From contig CACBDV010000002.1 of assembly GCA_902538085.1 (NCBI GenBank), positions 1 through 64,000 of the forward strand: 64,000 nt of DNA, in the 5' to 3' direction. The translations under genes and the position numbers were made by a program. Numbering within the stretch: the first letter of the stretch is position 1; every line of letters begins with the position of its first letter. Below are positions 54,521-64,000 of this stretch, in pieces. Below the pieces are notes generated by a model. The model saw only the letters and a list, made by a program, of their open reading frames with translations, searched no databases and was not told the origin of the DNA. The DNA comes from an uncultured Alphaproteobacteria bacterium. GTDB taxonomy: Bacteria > Pseudomonadota > Alphaproteobacteria > HIMB59.

Positions 54521-54537
54521 TGGTATATTGTATACCA
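54521..54537. promoter_or_regulatory. Palindromic operator-like site upstream of fhs
   Basis: TGGTATA-TTG-TATACCA, perfect 7-base arms around 3 bases, 29 bases before the fhs ATG, where a promoter -10 box should lie. The TNGT...ACNA form resembles operators of GntR/FadR-type regulators. It overlaps TATATT, a possible -10. Confidence 0.5.
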
Positions 54538-54565
54538 GATTTTTTGGGAAAGGATCCAAATTTAG

Positions 54566-56236
54566 ATGTCAGATATAGAGATAGCAAGAGCTGCTAAAAA
54601 AATTCACATAAGAGATGTTGCTGCTAAAGTAAATATTCCTGAGGAAAACCTTATACCATATGGACATGATGCAGCAAAAATAAATTTTGATTTTATTGAA
54701 AAAAGTAAATCTAACCCCGATGGAAAATTAATATTAGTTACTGCAATTAATCCAACACCAGCCGGTGAGGGCAAAACAACCACTTCTGTTGGCTTAAATG
54801 ATGGCCTGAATAAAATTGGAAAAAAATCTATTGTTTGCCTCAGAGAACCTAGCCTTGGTCCTTGTTTTGGTATGAAGGGTGGTGCTGCTGGAGGTGGATA
54901 TGCTCAAGTTGTGCCTATGGAAGAAATTAATCTTCATTTTACAGGTGACTTTCACGCAATCACTGCAGCTCACAATTTATTATCATCATTAATTGATAAT
55001 CATATTTATTGGGGCAATGAACTACAAATAGATCAAAGAAGAATTACCTGGGGTAGAGTTGTTGATTTAGGTGATAGGTCTCTAAGAAAAGTAAACGTCA
55101 ATCTTGGAGGTATTTCAAATGGATTTCCTAGAGAAGATAAATTTGACATAACAGTTGCTAGTGAAATTATGGCAATTTTTTGTTTAGCGAATGATATTAA
55201 CGATCTTCAAAAAAGAATTGGTGATATTATAATCGCATATAAAAGAGACAAATCTCCAATATACGCACGTGATGTAAAAGCTGATGGCCCAATGACAGTT
55301 TTATTAAAAAATGCTTTAATGCCGAATTTAGTTCAAACACTTGAAAATAATCCAGCTATTATTCACGGTGGTCCATTTGCAAACATTGCTCATGGTTGCA
55401 ATACGGTAATTGCGACTAAAACAGGCTTAAAACTTGCTGATTATGTAGTAACTGAAGCTGGGTTTGGTGCAGACTTAGGTGCTGAAAAATTCTTAGACAT
55501 TAAATGTCGTAAGGCAGGATTGACACCTAGTGTGGTCGTCATTGTTGCTACTGTGAGAGCATTGAAATCTCATGGAGGCGTTGAAAAAGCAGACCTTAAT
55601 AATGAAAATGTATCCGCCGTTGAAAAAGGTTTCGAGAATTTACAACGCCATATCGAAAATATCCAATCTTTCGGTCTTCAACCAATTGTGGCTATTAATA
55701 GTTTCACTCTTGATACTGAGGCTGAAGGTAAAGTTATTTCAGATAGTTGTGAAAAATTGGGAGTAAAGGCAATTCTTTGCTCGCACTGGGCAAATGGTGG
55801 TGATGGCACTTTAGAATTGGCTGAAGAGGTAGTAAAAATTAGTGAGTCAAGTGATCCGTCTAAATTCAAGTATATGTATGAGGATAATGTGTCTTTAGAG
55901 GAAAAAATTCGCTCTGTTGCACAAAAAATCTATAGAGCTGATGATATTGTGATTGATAAATCAGTTAGCGATCAGCTTAAAGGATTTGAAGAAAACGGTT
56001 ATGGAAATCTTCCTATTTGTATCGCTAAAACACAGTACAGTTTTTCTACAAACCCCTCTTTAAGAGGTGCTCCAAATGGTTTTACTGTTCCAGTGAGAGA
56101 GGTAAGGCTTTCAGCCGGAGCGGGATTTATAGTTGTTGTAACAGGTCAAATTATGACAATGCCAGGTCTACCTAAAGTGCCTAGCGCTAATTCAATAATG
56201 CTAGATGAAAAAGGATTAATTCAAGGTCTTTTTTAA
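54566..56236 (+). CDS. fhs: Formate--tetrahydrofolate ligase
   Basis: ATP-dependent joining of formate to THF, giving 10-formyl-THF for purine synthesis and one-carbon metabolism. [16 protein letters not shown] near residue 65 is the ATP loop, followed by [39 protein letters not shown] and, in the C-terminal half, [18 protein letters not shown]. The 556-residue length is standard. SD-like GGGAAAGG precedes the start. A palindrome overlaps its promoter region, suggesting specific repression. Confidence 0.97.
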   Translation: MSDIEIARAAKKIHIRDVAAKVNIPEENLIPYGHDAAKINFDFIEKSKSNPDGKLILVTAINPTPAGEGKTTTSVGLNDGLNKIGKKSIVCLREPSLGPCFGMKGGAAGGGYAQVVPMEEINLHFTGDFHAITAAHNLLSSLIDNHIYWGNELQIDQRRITWGRVVDLGDRSLRKVNVNLGGISNGFPREDKFDITVASEIMAIFCLANDINDLQKRIGDIIIAYKRDKSPIYARDVKADGPMTVLLKNALMPNLVQTLENNPAIIHGGPFANIAHGCNTVIATKTGLKLADYVVTEAGFGADLGAEKFLDIKCRKAGLTPSVVVIVATVRALKSHGGVEKADLNNENVSAVEKGFENLQRHIENIQSFGLQPIVAINSFTLDTEAEGKVISDSCEKLGVKAILCSHWANGGDGTLELAEEVVKISESSDPSKFKYMYEDNVSLEEKIRSVAQKIYRADDIVIDKSVSDQLKGFEENGYGNLPICIAKTQYSFSTNPSLRGAPNGFTVPVREVRLSAGAGFIVVVTGQIMTMPGLPKVPSANSIMLDEKGLIQGLF

Positions 56237-56254
56237 TTTATCAATTTAATTCTC

Positions 56255-56276
56255 TATACCCCATTTATGGGGTATA
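56255..56276. repeat. 22-bp perfect palindrome between fhs and apaG
   Basis: TATACCCCAT-TT-ATGGGGTATA lies 18 bases after the fhs stop and 8 bases before the apaG start chosen here. It would form a 10-bp hairpin but has no T run, so it may be a weak terminator, an operator or a hairpin limiting apaG translation. Its TATACC/GGTATA half-sites also occur in the fhs operator. Confidence 0.5.
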
Positions 56277-56284
56277 TTAACTTT

Positions 56285-56677
56285 ATGTACTCTAAAACAA
56301 CTAATGGGGTCACAGTCACTGTAACACCCTATTTTTTAGACGATCAATCATCCCCTCAGGAAAGCCATTTCGTTTGGGCATACCAAGTTAATATCAAAAA
56401 TTCTGGGAACTCTTCTATCAAATTAAATCATAGAAATTGGTTAATCATTGATGCTAATGGTAAGGTTATAAATGTTCAAGGTGAAGGAGTTGTGGGAGAA
56501 TTTCCAACAATTGAACCTGGAGAGTCATTTGAGTACACAAGCGGTACTCCATTAAAAACGAACAATGGTATTATGCAGGGCTTCTATTTAGTCTCTCAAG
56601 ATAATGGTGAAAAGCTAAAAATAGATATACCAGCATTTTCTCTTGATAGCCCATATAATAAAAAAAACGTTCATTAA
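56285..56677 (+). CDS. apaG: ApaG-domain protein
   Basis: An all-beta, fibronectin III-like 130-residue protein of unclear function, often linked to Mg/Co resistance and protein contacts. YSKTTNGVTVTVTPYFL, then VWAYQVNIKNSGNSSIKL and GVVGEFPTIEPGESFEYTSGTPL, the ApaG signature. The track start at 56267 lies within a palindrome; the ATG at 56285 (MYSKTTNGV) matches the family N-terminus. Confidence 0.92.
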   Translation: MYSKTTNGVTVTVTPYFLDDQSSPQESHFVWAYQVNIKNSGNSSIKLNHRNWLIIDANGKVINVQGEGVVGEFPTIEPGESFEYTSGTPLKTNNGIMQGFYLVSQDNGEKLKIDIPAFSLDSPYNKKNVH

Positions 56678-56689
56678 AAAAACGTCAAA

Positions 56690-58138
56690 ATGTTTAATCT
56701 TAAACCTATAGCACTGGTAAGCGGAACAGTTACATGTGCTGTTGGTTTTTTTTTATTTATACCTCTAATTGCTGAAATTATTTATGATAGTGAGTCATGG
56801 CAATCATATGCTGTTCCAATATTACTATATTTAATCGTTGGAGGTTCACTAGTAATTACAAATAAAAATGTAGATTTAAAAATATCTCTAAAAGAAGCAT
56901 TTATAATTACTGTATTGTCTTGGTTATTAATGACTTTTTTATGTGCAGTACCTTTTCTATACACTGAGGTAAATTTAGGTATTGTAGATGCCTTATTTGA
57001 GTCTATGAGTGGCGTGACTACAACAGGGGCAACTACCCTTAGCAACTTAGAGTCACTACCCAAAGGAATTTTAATATGGAGGGCATTTTTACAATGGCTT
57101 GGTGGCATTGGTATCGTTGTGATAGCTTTGTTTATACTTCCATTTCTAAGAATTGGTGGGATGCAATTATTTCACTTAGAAGGAGATGATCCTTATGATA
57201 AATCTCTTCCAAAGATATCATCTGTTATAAAGAAGATATTTGTTATTTATACAACACTCACTGTAGTCCTAATATTTCTTTACTACATATGTGGTATGAC
57301 GGCATTTGATGCTATTTCTCACAGTTTTACAACAATTTCTACAGGTGGTTTTTCTACTTATGATAGTTCTTTTGCTTTTTTTAATAATGATAAAATTCTT
57401 TTCGTAGCAATAATCTTTATGGTATTAGGGAGCTTTCCTTTTCTTGTGCTTGTACAAACTTCGAAAAAAAATTTATTTGCTATTTTTAAAGACCATCAAA
57501 TAAGAGTTTTTATATTAATTTTATTCATAGCCATTCTACTTATTTTCTATTTTGCAAATAATTATATTGATGGAAATTATCTGAATAAAGTAATAGCAGT
57601 ATCATTTAATACTATTTCTATAATTTCAGGAACGGGTTATGTAAGTGATAATTTTGAAAATTGGGGCAATTATGCATCTGTTTTATTTCTAATACTAATG
57701 TTTATTGGCGGTTGTGCAGGATCAACTACTGGAGGTTTAAAAATTTTCAGATTCCAAATATTATTCAAGTATATAAATTTACACCTCAAAAAGATGCTTA
57801 AACCACATTCAATAATTGCAAGTCGATTTAATGGAAGAACAATTAATGAAACTACATACGAATCTGTAATGAGTTTTTTCTTTCTATACGTATTAACTTT
57901 TTTTACCTCTGCATTGTTACTATCTTTTAGCGGACTTGATTTTTTAACTTGCATATCAGCAGCTGCATCAACTATATCTAATGTTGGTCCAGGACTTGGG
58001 CCAATCATTGGGCCAGATGGAAATTATGGAATTTTAGACAGTTATTCGAAAATGATATTAATAGCAACTATGTTCTTAGGCAGACTAGAGCTACTCACAA
58101 TCTTAATTCTACTTCTGCCATCATTCTGGAAGGACTAA
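56690..58138 (+). CDS. trkH: TrkH-family potassium uptake protein
   Basis: Inner-membrane K+ (or Na+) translocating subunit of the Trk system. Four pore loops are visible, including FESMSGVTTTGATTL, SHSFTTISTGGFSTY, NTISIISGTGYVSDN and AASTISNVGPGLGP, each with the selectivity glycine. The 482-residue length and about ten hydrophobic segments fit. trkA is not in this window. Confidence 0.95.
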   Translation: MFNLKPIALVSGTVTCAVGFFLFIPLIAEIIYDSESWQSYAVPILLYLIVGGSLVITNKNVDLKISLKEAFIITVLSWLLMTFLCAVPFLYTEVNLGIVDALFESMSGVTTTGATTLSNLESLPKGILIWRAFLQWLGGIGIVVIALFILPFLRIGGMQLFHLEGDDPYDKSLPKISSVIKKIFVIYTTLTVVLIFLYYICGMTAFDAISHSFTTISTGGFSTYDSSFAFFNNDKILFVAIIFMVLGSFPFLVLVQTSKKNLFAIFKDHQIRVFILILFIAILLIFYFANNYIDGNYLNKVIAVSFNTISIISGTGYVSDNFENWGNYASVLFLILMFIGGCAGSTTGGLKIFRFQILFKYINLHLKKMLKPHSIIASRFNGRTINETTYESVMSFFFLYVLTFFTSALLLSFSGLDFLTCISAAASTISNVGPGLGPIIGPDGNYGILDSYSKMILIATMFLGRLELLTILILLLPSFWKD

Positions 58139-58621
58139 TTACATTGCTGATACTTTTTGATTAATACTTTTTAGGCTATTAGAAATAATATTTTTATTTA
58201 AGTTTTCGGTATCTTTTATTGAAAAACTTCCCTCAATATCTCCATATTCTATTGAATTAACCTTATAAACTTTTCTTTTATTTAATAACTTATTAGTCTC
58301 CAAAAATTCAATACTTAAATTTATTTCAAATCTGTAATATTCATCTTTCTTGGTTTTATTCACTTCAATAGAGGTCACATTTATACTTAGATTTCCATCA
58401 AAGCCATCAATCTTAACATTATTATCAAACCAATCCTTTACTAATTTTTTTGTGGTTTCTACATCTGGACCCTCTTCAATATTTGTGAACTTTAAATCCT
58501 TTGATACAGCATTAAATTTAATATTTTCAAAATATATGTTCTCAGATTTAATTAATTGCTCGCTATTCATTTCGCATCCAATTAATAAAATAGATAAAAA
58601 TAAAATTAAATGCTTAACCAT
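58139..58621 (-). CDS. Lipoprotein of unknown function
   Basis: A 160-residue protein with a lipobox, LLIGC, placing lipidated Cys at residue 16. The rest is mixed alpha/beta without recognisable motifs; WFDNNVKIDGFDGNLSINVTSIEVNKTKK suggests a paired-strand domain, and the C-terminal helix is NIISNSLKSINQKVSAM. The ORF overlaps the end of argF by 16 bases and abuts trkH convergently. No named family recognised. Confidence 0.68.
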   Translation of the reverse strand: MVKHLILFLSILLIGCEMNSEQLIKSENIYFENIKFNAVSKDLKFTNIEEGPDVETTKKLVKDWFDNNVKIDGFDGNLSINVTSIEVNKTKKDEYYRFEINLSIEFLETNKLLNKRKVYKVNSIEYGDIEGSFSIKDTENLNKNIISNSLKSINQKVSAM

Positions 58622-59484
58622 TTAAGAATACCTTTTTGAGATACAAGCCTATTTTTTGCTTGAGTAAGTACAATAGACTTTTTCCCTTTAATAACATCCT
58701 CAGTAACTTCAGATCCGATTTTCGCTGGAAGACAATGCATAAATACAGATTTTTCATCTGTCAAAGACATAATTTTGTCATTGACTTGAAATTTACTTAG
58801 CATTTTTTCTTTATCCTCTTTATCATTCATTGAGTTAAATACATCAGTCATTATGCAATTAGCTTTTGAAATAATATTTTCATTAATCTCAAAATGAAAA
58901 TTAATATTATTACTTACATTAAAATTATCTTTATTTTGTGAATATATTTTTCTATCTGTAAATACATCAATTTTGGTGTTCTTTGTGAAACCTATGACCT
59001 CTAATAGACTAAACAAAACATTATTCATATCGCCCATCCAAACAATATTCAAATTATCAATACTTCCAAATTTTTCTTTTAATGTATAAATATCTGAAAT
59101 TGCTTGGCACGGGTGTGATAAATCTGATAGTGCATTAATTATTGGCTTTTTAAAATATTTGTAAGCTAACTCTAATTTTTTATGGTCAGTAGTTCTGAAA
59201 ACTAAGTAATCTAGATAACATGACATAATTTCAAATGTGTCCTCATAAGACTCAAATCTATTTAAGTTTAATTCCTCAAATCTCACATCTATAAAATTAC
59301 CATTAAGTTGATTGATACCGACTTGAAATGAAAGTCTAGTTCTTGTGGAGTTTTTTTCAAAAATTAATCCTATATTTTTATTAGTTAGGGTATGTTCAGT
59401 TTTATTATCTAAATCTTCAGCAAACTGTAATATCTTTTCAAAGTCTTTTTGATTTAAGTCTGATATGTTCAATAAATTTTTCAT
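58606..59484 (-). CDS. argF: Ornithine carbamoyltransferase
   Basis: Joins carbamoyl phosphate and ornithine to citrulline in arginine synthesis. FEKNSTRTRLSFQVG near residue 43 is the carbamoyl-phosphate loop, DLSHPCQAISDIYTL the second, WMGDMNNV the third, and MHCLPAKIG the ornithine-binding HCLP motif. At 292 residues it is a little short of 305-310. The gene appears to stand alone with an unrelated lipoprotein following it. Confidence 0.95.
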   Translation of the reverse strand: MKNLLNISDLNQKDFEKILQFAEDLDNKTEHTLTNKNIGLIFEKNSTRTRLSFQVGINQLNGNFIDVRFEELNLNRFESYEDTFEIMSCYLDYLVFRTTDHKKLELAYKYFKKPIINALSDLSHPCQAISDIYTLKEKFGSIDNLNIVWMGDMNNVLFSLLEVIGFTKNTKIDVFTDRKIYSQNKDNFNVSNNINFHFEINENIISKANCIMTDVFNSMNDKEDKEKMLSKFQVNDKIMSLTDEKSVFMHCLPAKIGSEVTEDVIKGKKSIVLTQAKNRLVSQKGILKWLSI

Positions 59485-59540
59485 GTCAAAGTTGAACCTT
59501 ATACCTCAATAATGCTTACTAATAAATTTAAATTCAGGAT

Positions 59541-60641
59541 TTAGTTATTTTCATTCTTTTCTATGTATAGTGACTGACTTGGGAAAGCAAAATTTAAGCC
59601 AATTTTTTCGACACTATCCTTTATCTTCATTGCTAAATGCTCTTTGATTTCAAGATATTTATCCCAGTCTTTTGTGGATGTAAAACAAATCACTAAAATA
59701 TCTATCGAACTGTCATTGAATTTCTCGATCCTAACAAACGATTTATAGTTATCATTAACAATAAAATTTTCACTCTCCTTTAGATAAGTAGATATAGTTT
59801 CTGTAAGTCTTTTAATTTGATCTAATGTTGAATTATATTCCAGACCTATTGTCCAATTTACTCTTCTATAATTTCTATTAGTATAATTTAATATTGGCGC
59901 CTCAGCAAAAATATAATTTGGTATGGTTATTGGGGTTGTGTCAAATTTTCGAATTAATGTTGACCTAAAACCAATATGTTCAACAGTGCCCTCCGTGTGA
60001 CCAGGAACTTTAATAACATCGCCTATTTGAAATCTTTTTTCTAATAATATCATAATACCTGAAATTAAATTTTTAAATAAATCTTGAGCACCTAAAGCTA
60101 CTGCTACGCCAAATAAGCCTAAACCAGCAATAACTGGTCCAATTTTTATACCCCAAACTTCAAGAACTGCAACAATACCTAAAAAAATTATTAAATACTT
60201 TAAAGATTTTACAATCCACAGAACTAACCCTTTAGATAAAATACTTTCCAATCTATTAAATAAATTTGAAAAAGGTATTAAAGCTTGATGGATTAACCAA
60301 AAAACAAAAATAGTTGATAATGTGTTATTTATTTTTTGCAAATACAGACCAAGAGTAGACTCGATATCGAAGTATAAAGTTATAGCAAGGAAAACAATTA
60401 CAATTGGTAAAAGTTTAAAAGGAGGAACCAGAGCCTCAAACAATTTGTCATCAACTTTGTTACCAGTTTTTGAGACAATCTTTTTTACTTTATTTACAAG
60501 AACTCTAGCAACAAGACTTCTTATTAATAATGAAATAATAAGAAATACTATAATAATTGCTAAGTTACCTAGGCTGATGCCAAATACACCGTCACTAAAA
60601 ACTCTTGATATTTGTATGTAAAAATTTTCGATGAAATTCAT
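59541..60641 (-). CDS. MscS-family mechanosensitive ion channel
   Basis: A 366-residue membrane protein. Several helices precede the conserved pore and beta domain: VIAGLGLFGVAVALGAQDLFKNLISGIMILLEKRFQIGDVIKVPG, then GTVEHIGFRSTLIRKFDTTPITIPNYIFAEAPILNYTNRNYRR. The glycine/alanine-rich pore helix is clear. It should release solutes under osmotic stress. It sits between argF and groEL as a single gene. Confidence 0.93.
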   Translation of the reverse strand: MNFIENFYIQISRVFSDGVFGISLGNLAIIIVFLIISLLIRSLVARVLVNKVKKIVSKTGNKVDDKLFEALVPPFKLLPIVIVFLAITLYFDIESTLGLYLQKINNTLSTIFVFWLIHQALIPFSNLFNRLESILSKGLVLWIVKSLKYLIIFLGIVAVLEVWGIKIGPVIAGLGLFGVAVALGAQDLFKNLISGIMILLEKRFQIGDVIKVPGHTEGTVEHIGFRSTLIRKFDTTPITIPNYIFAEAPILNYTNRNYRRVNWTIGLEYNSTLDQIKRLTETISTYLKESENFIVNDNYKSFVRIEKFNDSSIDILVICFTSTKDWDKYLEIKEHLAMKIKDSVEKIGLNFAFPSQSLYIEKNENN

Positions 60642-60662
60642 AAAATAATATTATACTAGTTT

Positions 60663-60693
60663 AAAAAAAAAGCCGCATAAAGCGGCTTTTTTT
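60663..60693 (-). terminator. Rho-independent terminator after groEL
   Basis: GCCGC-ATAAA-GCGGC forms a stable stem flanked by nine A and seven T residues. On the minus strand it lies 21 bases past the groEL stop and ends in a long U tract; on the other strand it may also end transcription coming from the opposite direction. Confidence 0.88.
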
Positions 60694-60713
60694 CATATTA
60701 TTTAAATAAGTGA

Positions 60714-62372
<1,659 letters not shown>

Positions 62373-62390
62373 TTATAAAATACCTTTCAA

Positions 62391-62681
62391 TTACTTCTCA
62401 ATAATTCCCATGATGTCTGACTCCTTCATAATTAAGAGTTCTTTACCATCAATTTTTACTTCTGTACCAGACCATTTACCAAACAAAATTCGGTCACCTT
62501 TTTTTACATCTAAAGCAACTACTTGTCCGTTTTCATTTCTAGCACCACCACCTACGGATACAACTTTTCCTTCCATTGGCTTTTCTTGAGCAGTATCAGG
62601 AATAATGATACCGCCTTTTGTACGATCTTCTTGTTCAACTCTCTCAACCAAGACTCTATCGTGTAAGGGTTTTAAATTCAT
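62391..62681 (-). CDS. groES: Co-chaperonin GroES (10 kDa)
   Basis: Lid of the GroEL cage. [24 protein letters not shown] includes the mobile loop (TKGGI), and [32 protein letters not shown] closes the beta barrel. The 96-residue length is standard. GAGGT precedes the ATG. It is first gene of the operon, under a CIRCE operator and a heat-shock-type promoter. Confidence 0.99.
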   Translation of the reverse strand: MNLKPLHDRVLVERVEQEDRTKGGIIIPDTAQEKPMEGKVVSVGGGARNENGQVVALDVKKGDRILFGKWSGTEVKIDGKELLIMKESDIMGIIEK

Positions 62682-62711
62682 TTTTGTACCTCTATATCTA
62701 AAATTTAATTT

Positions 62712-62738
62712 TTAGCACTCACTTTTATAGAGTGCTAA
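62712..62738 (-). promoter_or_regulatory. CIRCE operator (HrcA repressor site)
   Basis: TTAGCACTC-N9-GAGTGCTAA, an exact match to the CIRCE consensus, in the leader of groES. It implies that an HrcA repressor exists elsewhere in the genome. Confidence 0.96.
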
Positions 62739-62748
62739 GCTATATATG

Positions 62749-62777
62749 TAAATGGTAAATAAATTTCTGGTTTCAAG
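62749..62777 (-). promoter_or_regulatory. RpoH-type promoter for groES-groEL
   Basis: On the minus strand CTTGAAA - 15 bases - CCATTTA, close to the RpoH consensus (CTTGAAA and CCCATnTA). It sits just upstream of the CIRCE site, so activation by RpoH and repression by HrcA would act on one promoter. Spacing judged by eye. Confidence 0.65.
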
Positions 62778-62920
62778 TTGAAATAGCAAAAAATCATTAA
62801 AAATATTGAAATTTCTCTTTAATTGAATGATTATCCAAGTATGCAAAATAGCACAAATTTAAGCACTATTGTGATCATGTTCATGTTTCCAAATTTTTTT
62901 GATAGATCGGCTGATTAATT

Positions 62921-64000
62921 TTGTTTGAAAATAATCTTATTAAACAACTGGTGCTTATAGGAGGTGGGCATGCAAATGTACAAATTTTAAAGAAATTATG
63001 CATGAACAGAATAAATGGATTGCATACAATTTTAATTAGTGAGCATTTTGAAGCTACTTACTCAGGTATGACACCTGGATATATCCATAAAGATTTTAGC
63101 AAAGAAGAAATAAGCATTGATCTTCAAAGACTCTGCTTTAATGCAGGTGCAACTTTTATAAAAGATAAAGTAATTAAATTAGAAACTAAACATAAAAAAG
63201 TAGTATTAAAAAATTTTCCATCAATTAACTATAATTTATTATCAATTAATACTGGTTCGGTCTCAAATACAAAAGGAATAAAAATAGAAAAATTATCTAA
63301 ATGTTTTTTTGCAAAACCCATTAGCTCACTAGTAAATAACTTGAGTCAGATTGATCAAATTATAAGTAACAAAAAAAATAGAATTTCAATTATTGGTGGA
63401 GGTGTAGCATCTTATGAATTGGCTTTCAGCTTATTAAGAAGATATGAAAATAATTTAGAAATAACTATTTTTGGAAAAAATATTTTAAAGGAAAAAAATC
63501 TAAATCAGAAAACAAAAAAAAACCTAAAAAAAATTTCATCCGATTTAGGTATTAAAGAATATTTAGGAGAAGTTGTTTCGATAACTGAAACTCATTTAGT
63601 CCTAAATAGTGGTGAAAAATTTGATAGTGATTTAAATTTACTTTCTTCTGGTGCTAATATTGAAACATGGCTCTCAGAGAGTAATCTAGATAAAGATAAA
63701 AATGGATTTATAGTTGTAGATAATAATCTTCTGTCTACAAGTGATAAAAATATATTTGTTACAGGTGATGCCTGTACAGTTGAGGATAATTTTAGACCTA
63801 AATCAGGTGTGATGGCAGTTCGTCAAGGACAAGTTTTAAAAGAAAATGTGTTCTCAAAATTAACTGGTAAGCCCCTAATAACATTTAAAGCACAAAAAAA
63901 CTGGTTATATTTAATTGGCACTCATAAAAATAAAGCATTATTGAATTATTTTTTCTTATCTTTTCATGGTCTATGGTGCTGGAAACTAAAAGAGTGGATT
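62921..64000 (+). CDS. FAD-dependent oxidoreductase, probable N-terminal part of a SelD fusion (partial)
   Basis: Missing from the ORF track because it leaves the window. From the TTG at 62921 the frame is open for 360 codons to the edge. LVLIGGGHANVQILKKL at residues 11-27 is the FAD-binding start, followed by EATYSGMTPGYI, the NAD(P) motif RISIIGGGVASYELAFSLLRR near 145, and IFVTGDACTVEDNFRPKSGVMAVRQGQ binding FAD. LYLIGTHKNKALLN and SFHGLWCWKLKEWI near the edge match the end of this domain in proteins where selenide-water dikinase (SelD) follows. Whether SelD follows here cannot be seen. GTG at 62951 is an alternative start. Confidence 0.85.
   Translation, partial: MFENNLIKQLVLIGGGHANVQILKKLCMNRINGLHTILISEHFEATYSGMTPGYIHKDFSKEEISIDLQRLCFNAGATFIKDKVIKLETKHKKVVLKNFPSINYNLLSINTGSVSNTKGIKIEKLSKCFFAKPISSLVNNLSQIDQIISNKKNRISIIGGGVASYELAFSLLRRYENNLEITIFGKNILKEKNLNQKTKKNLKKISSDLGIKEYLGEVVSITETHLVLNSGEKFDSDLNLLSSGANIETWLSESNLDKDKNGFIVVDNNLLSTSDKNIFVTGDACTVEDNFRPKSGVMAVRQGQVLKENVFSKLTGKPLITFKAQKNWLYLIGTHKNKALLNYFFLSFHGLWCWKLKEWI

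Overview
The window is one compact, strongly AT-rich bacterial chromosome segment with very short or negative intergenic gaps and many ATGA-type overlaps. The gene content points to an alphaproteobacterium: glycine-dependent 5-aminolevulinate synthase, a hisZ-purA pair, the DUF1013/TrcR regulator, an aapJQMP amino-acid transporter, yebC next to tolQRAB-pal-cpoB, and tkt-gap-fba. The low GC, tight packing and photolyase suggest a streamlined marine surface lineage, in the manner of SAR11 or HIMB59/AEGEAN-169 types. That placement is an inference; no rRNA gene is present to test it.

Layout. 1-4.3 kb (minus): murG-murC-murB-ddl, the end of the division/wall cluster, with ddl cut by the window edge. 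4.3-6 kb (plus): a pseudouridine synthase and rpoH. 6-20.4 kb (minus): purA, hisZ, glmM, ftsH, tilS, cpoB, pal, tolB, tolA, tolR, tolQ, a small putative PD-(D/E)XK nuclease where ruvC often lies, yebC, a YmdB-like phosphoesterase, 5-formyl-THF cyclo-ligase, zapA and a coiled-coil protein. 20.4-26.5 kb (plus): tkt, gap, class I fba, efp, an IMPase, rpmE and trcR. 26.5-35.9 kb (minus): a DUF3833 lipoprotein, a Cfa-like methyltransferase, DUF1365, an FAD oxidoreductase and photolyase (a light/lipid stress cluster), then rpmG, trhO, hemA, a luciferase-like flavoprotein and an SDR. 36-43 kb (plus): hemC (long), hemB, hemE, hemH, hemF, hemJ, then a MATE exporter. 43-53 kb: small transport genes, a TSUP permease with a DUF3445 protein, an M19 dipeptidase, two tiny plus-strand genes below the ORF-track cut-off, and aapJQMP. 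53-64 kb: ugd, fhs, apaG, trkH, a lipoprotein, argF, mscS, groES-groEL under a CIRCE element, and the 5' part of an FAD oxidoreductase of the type often fused to SelD.

How it fits together: almost all genes are core physiology (wall synthesis, Tol-Pal envelope constriction, central carbon flow, haem, heat shock, amino-acid uptake). The haem genes form an almost complete pathway from ALA onward; hemA lies nearby on the other strand and no free hemD is seen. RpoH (5 kb) probably drives groESL (62.7 kb), whose upstream region carries both an RpoH-like promoter and a perfect CIRCE operator.

The observations most worth following up are tolA split by a one-base shift at an A7 run, a photolyase with no ATG/GTG/TTG before its conserved N-terminus, a HemC with a ~200-residue C-terminal extension in a cluster lacking hemD, the nuclease-like gene in the ruvC position, pgk missing from tkt-gap-fba, hairpins after pal and aapJ, and the two-gene microORF operon at 48 kb. 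I saw no CRISPR array, insertion sequence, prophage, tRNA or rRNA.
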